Below are positions 12,521 to 12,638 of a stretch of 12,638 nt of DNA, piece after piece (positions within the stretch are counted from its first letter, which is position 1; each line of letters starts with the position of its first letter). Both the position numbers and the translations under genes were made by a program. The DNA is taken from positions 1 through 12,638 of the forward strand of contig JAZQFQ010000028.1 in the NCBI GenBank assembly GCA_045539595.1. The letters are read 5' to 3'. Origin of the DNA: SIG701 sp045539595. GTDB taxonomy: Bacteria; Bacillota; Clostridia; Oscillospirales; CAG-272. Below the pieces are notes generated by a model that had not been told where the DNA came from, did not search any database, and was given only the letters and a program-made list of their open reading frames with translations.

Positions 12521-12638
12521 TTATACGGCACTTCCGTGCCCGGCGGAGATCTGCCCGTCGATCGCGTTTATCACTCCGTAGGAATGATTCTGGCTCATGC
12601 CAACCGATCCGGGATTGAACAAAAGAAGCCGTCGCTCC
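12521..12638 (-). CDS. Probable metallophosphoesterase (YfcE/MJ0936-like), C-terminal part, runs off the right edge
   Basis: The last 38 codons and stop of a minus-strand gene are visible; the upstream part lies beyond the window. The segment FNPGSVGMSQNHSYGVINAI resembles the C-terminal (L/F)(I/V/F)NPGSV block of small calcineurin-like phosphoesterases, where the sequence near the NPGS turn closes the fold. The active-site metal ligands would be further upstream and cannot be seen. It converges on melA, with family B copy 2 between the two genes and its T-run five bases from this stop codon. The family call rests on one short motif, so an unrelated protein remains possible. Confidence 0.6.
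   Translation of the reverse strand, partial: ERRLLLFNPGSVGMSQNHSYGVINAIDGQISAGHGSAV

Noticed and set aside
12301..12531. Small frames in family B giving similar peptides in both copies
   Set aside because: Similarity follows from the DNA repeat itself; stem-preserving wobble changes and lack of starts favour a non-coding element. Such peptides may appear in databases as false proteins.

Overview
This window reads as the replication-origin neighbourhood of a Bacillota genome, most likely an anaerobic Clostridia of the Oscillospiraceae/Ruminococcaceae type. The evidence is the gene content and order: dnaA-dnaN-remB runs leftward on the minus strand and rpmH-rnpA-yidD-yidC-jag(khpB) runs rightward on the plus strand. 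This is the classic divergent arrangement around a Gram-positive oriC. RemB, KhpB/Jag, a DUF975 membrane protein and extended -10 promoters with strong Shine-Dalgarno sites fit the same group. The species assignment is inference.

Layout. 1-182 (-): 5' part of remB, running off the left edge. 184-1374 (-): dnaN. 1375-1870: intergenic oriC candidate with DnaA-box-like 9-mers and an AT-rich stretch next to dnaN. 1871-3316 (-): dnaA, with its promoter near 3403-3431. 3591-3756 (-): first copy of a multi-hairpin repeat (family B here) at the 3' end of a DUF975 membrane-protein gene (3773-4510, -). 4611-5231: first copy of a long, palindrome-like, MITE-like element (family A). 5391-9307 (+): promoter and five-gene operon rpmH, rnpA, yidD, yidC, jag, ending in a bidirectional terminator. 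9344-10096 (-): AraC-type regulator. About 10134-10821: second copy of family A. 10997-12316 (+): NAD-dependent GH4 alpha-galactosidase (melA type). 12329-12516 (+): second copy of family B. 12521-12638 (-): 3' end of a probable metallophosphoesterase gene.

How the parts work together. The left part starts replication (DnaA, sliding clamp) and continues into a biofilm-matrix regulator homologue. The right operon makes ribosomal protein L34, the RNase P protein subunit, and the membrane-insertion module YidD/YidC with the RNA-binding KhpB. The AraC/MelA pair is a divergently transcribed sugar-utilisation unit that sits where mnmE/mnmG or similar genes often follow jag.

The least ordinary content is not protein-coding. 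Two unrelated repeat families each occur twice. Family A has long terminal inverted repeats, symmetrically placed internal hairpins, matching changes in both ends of each copy, iterated end units outside the termini and a terminator-like hairpin at its centre. Family B is a string of five or six hairpins ending in an intrinsic terminator, placed in the same orientation right after the stop codons of two unrelated genes. No transposase, CRISPR array, tRNA or rRNA was seen.
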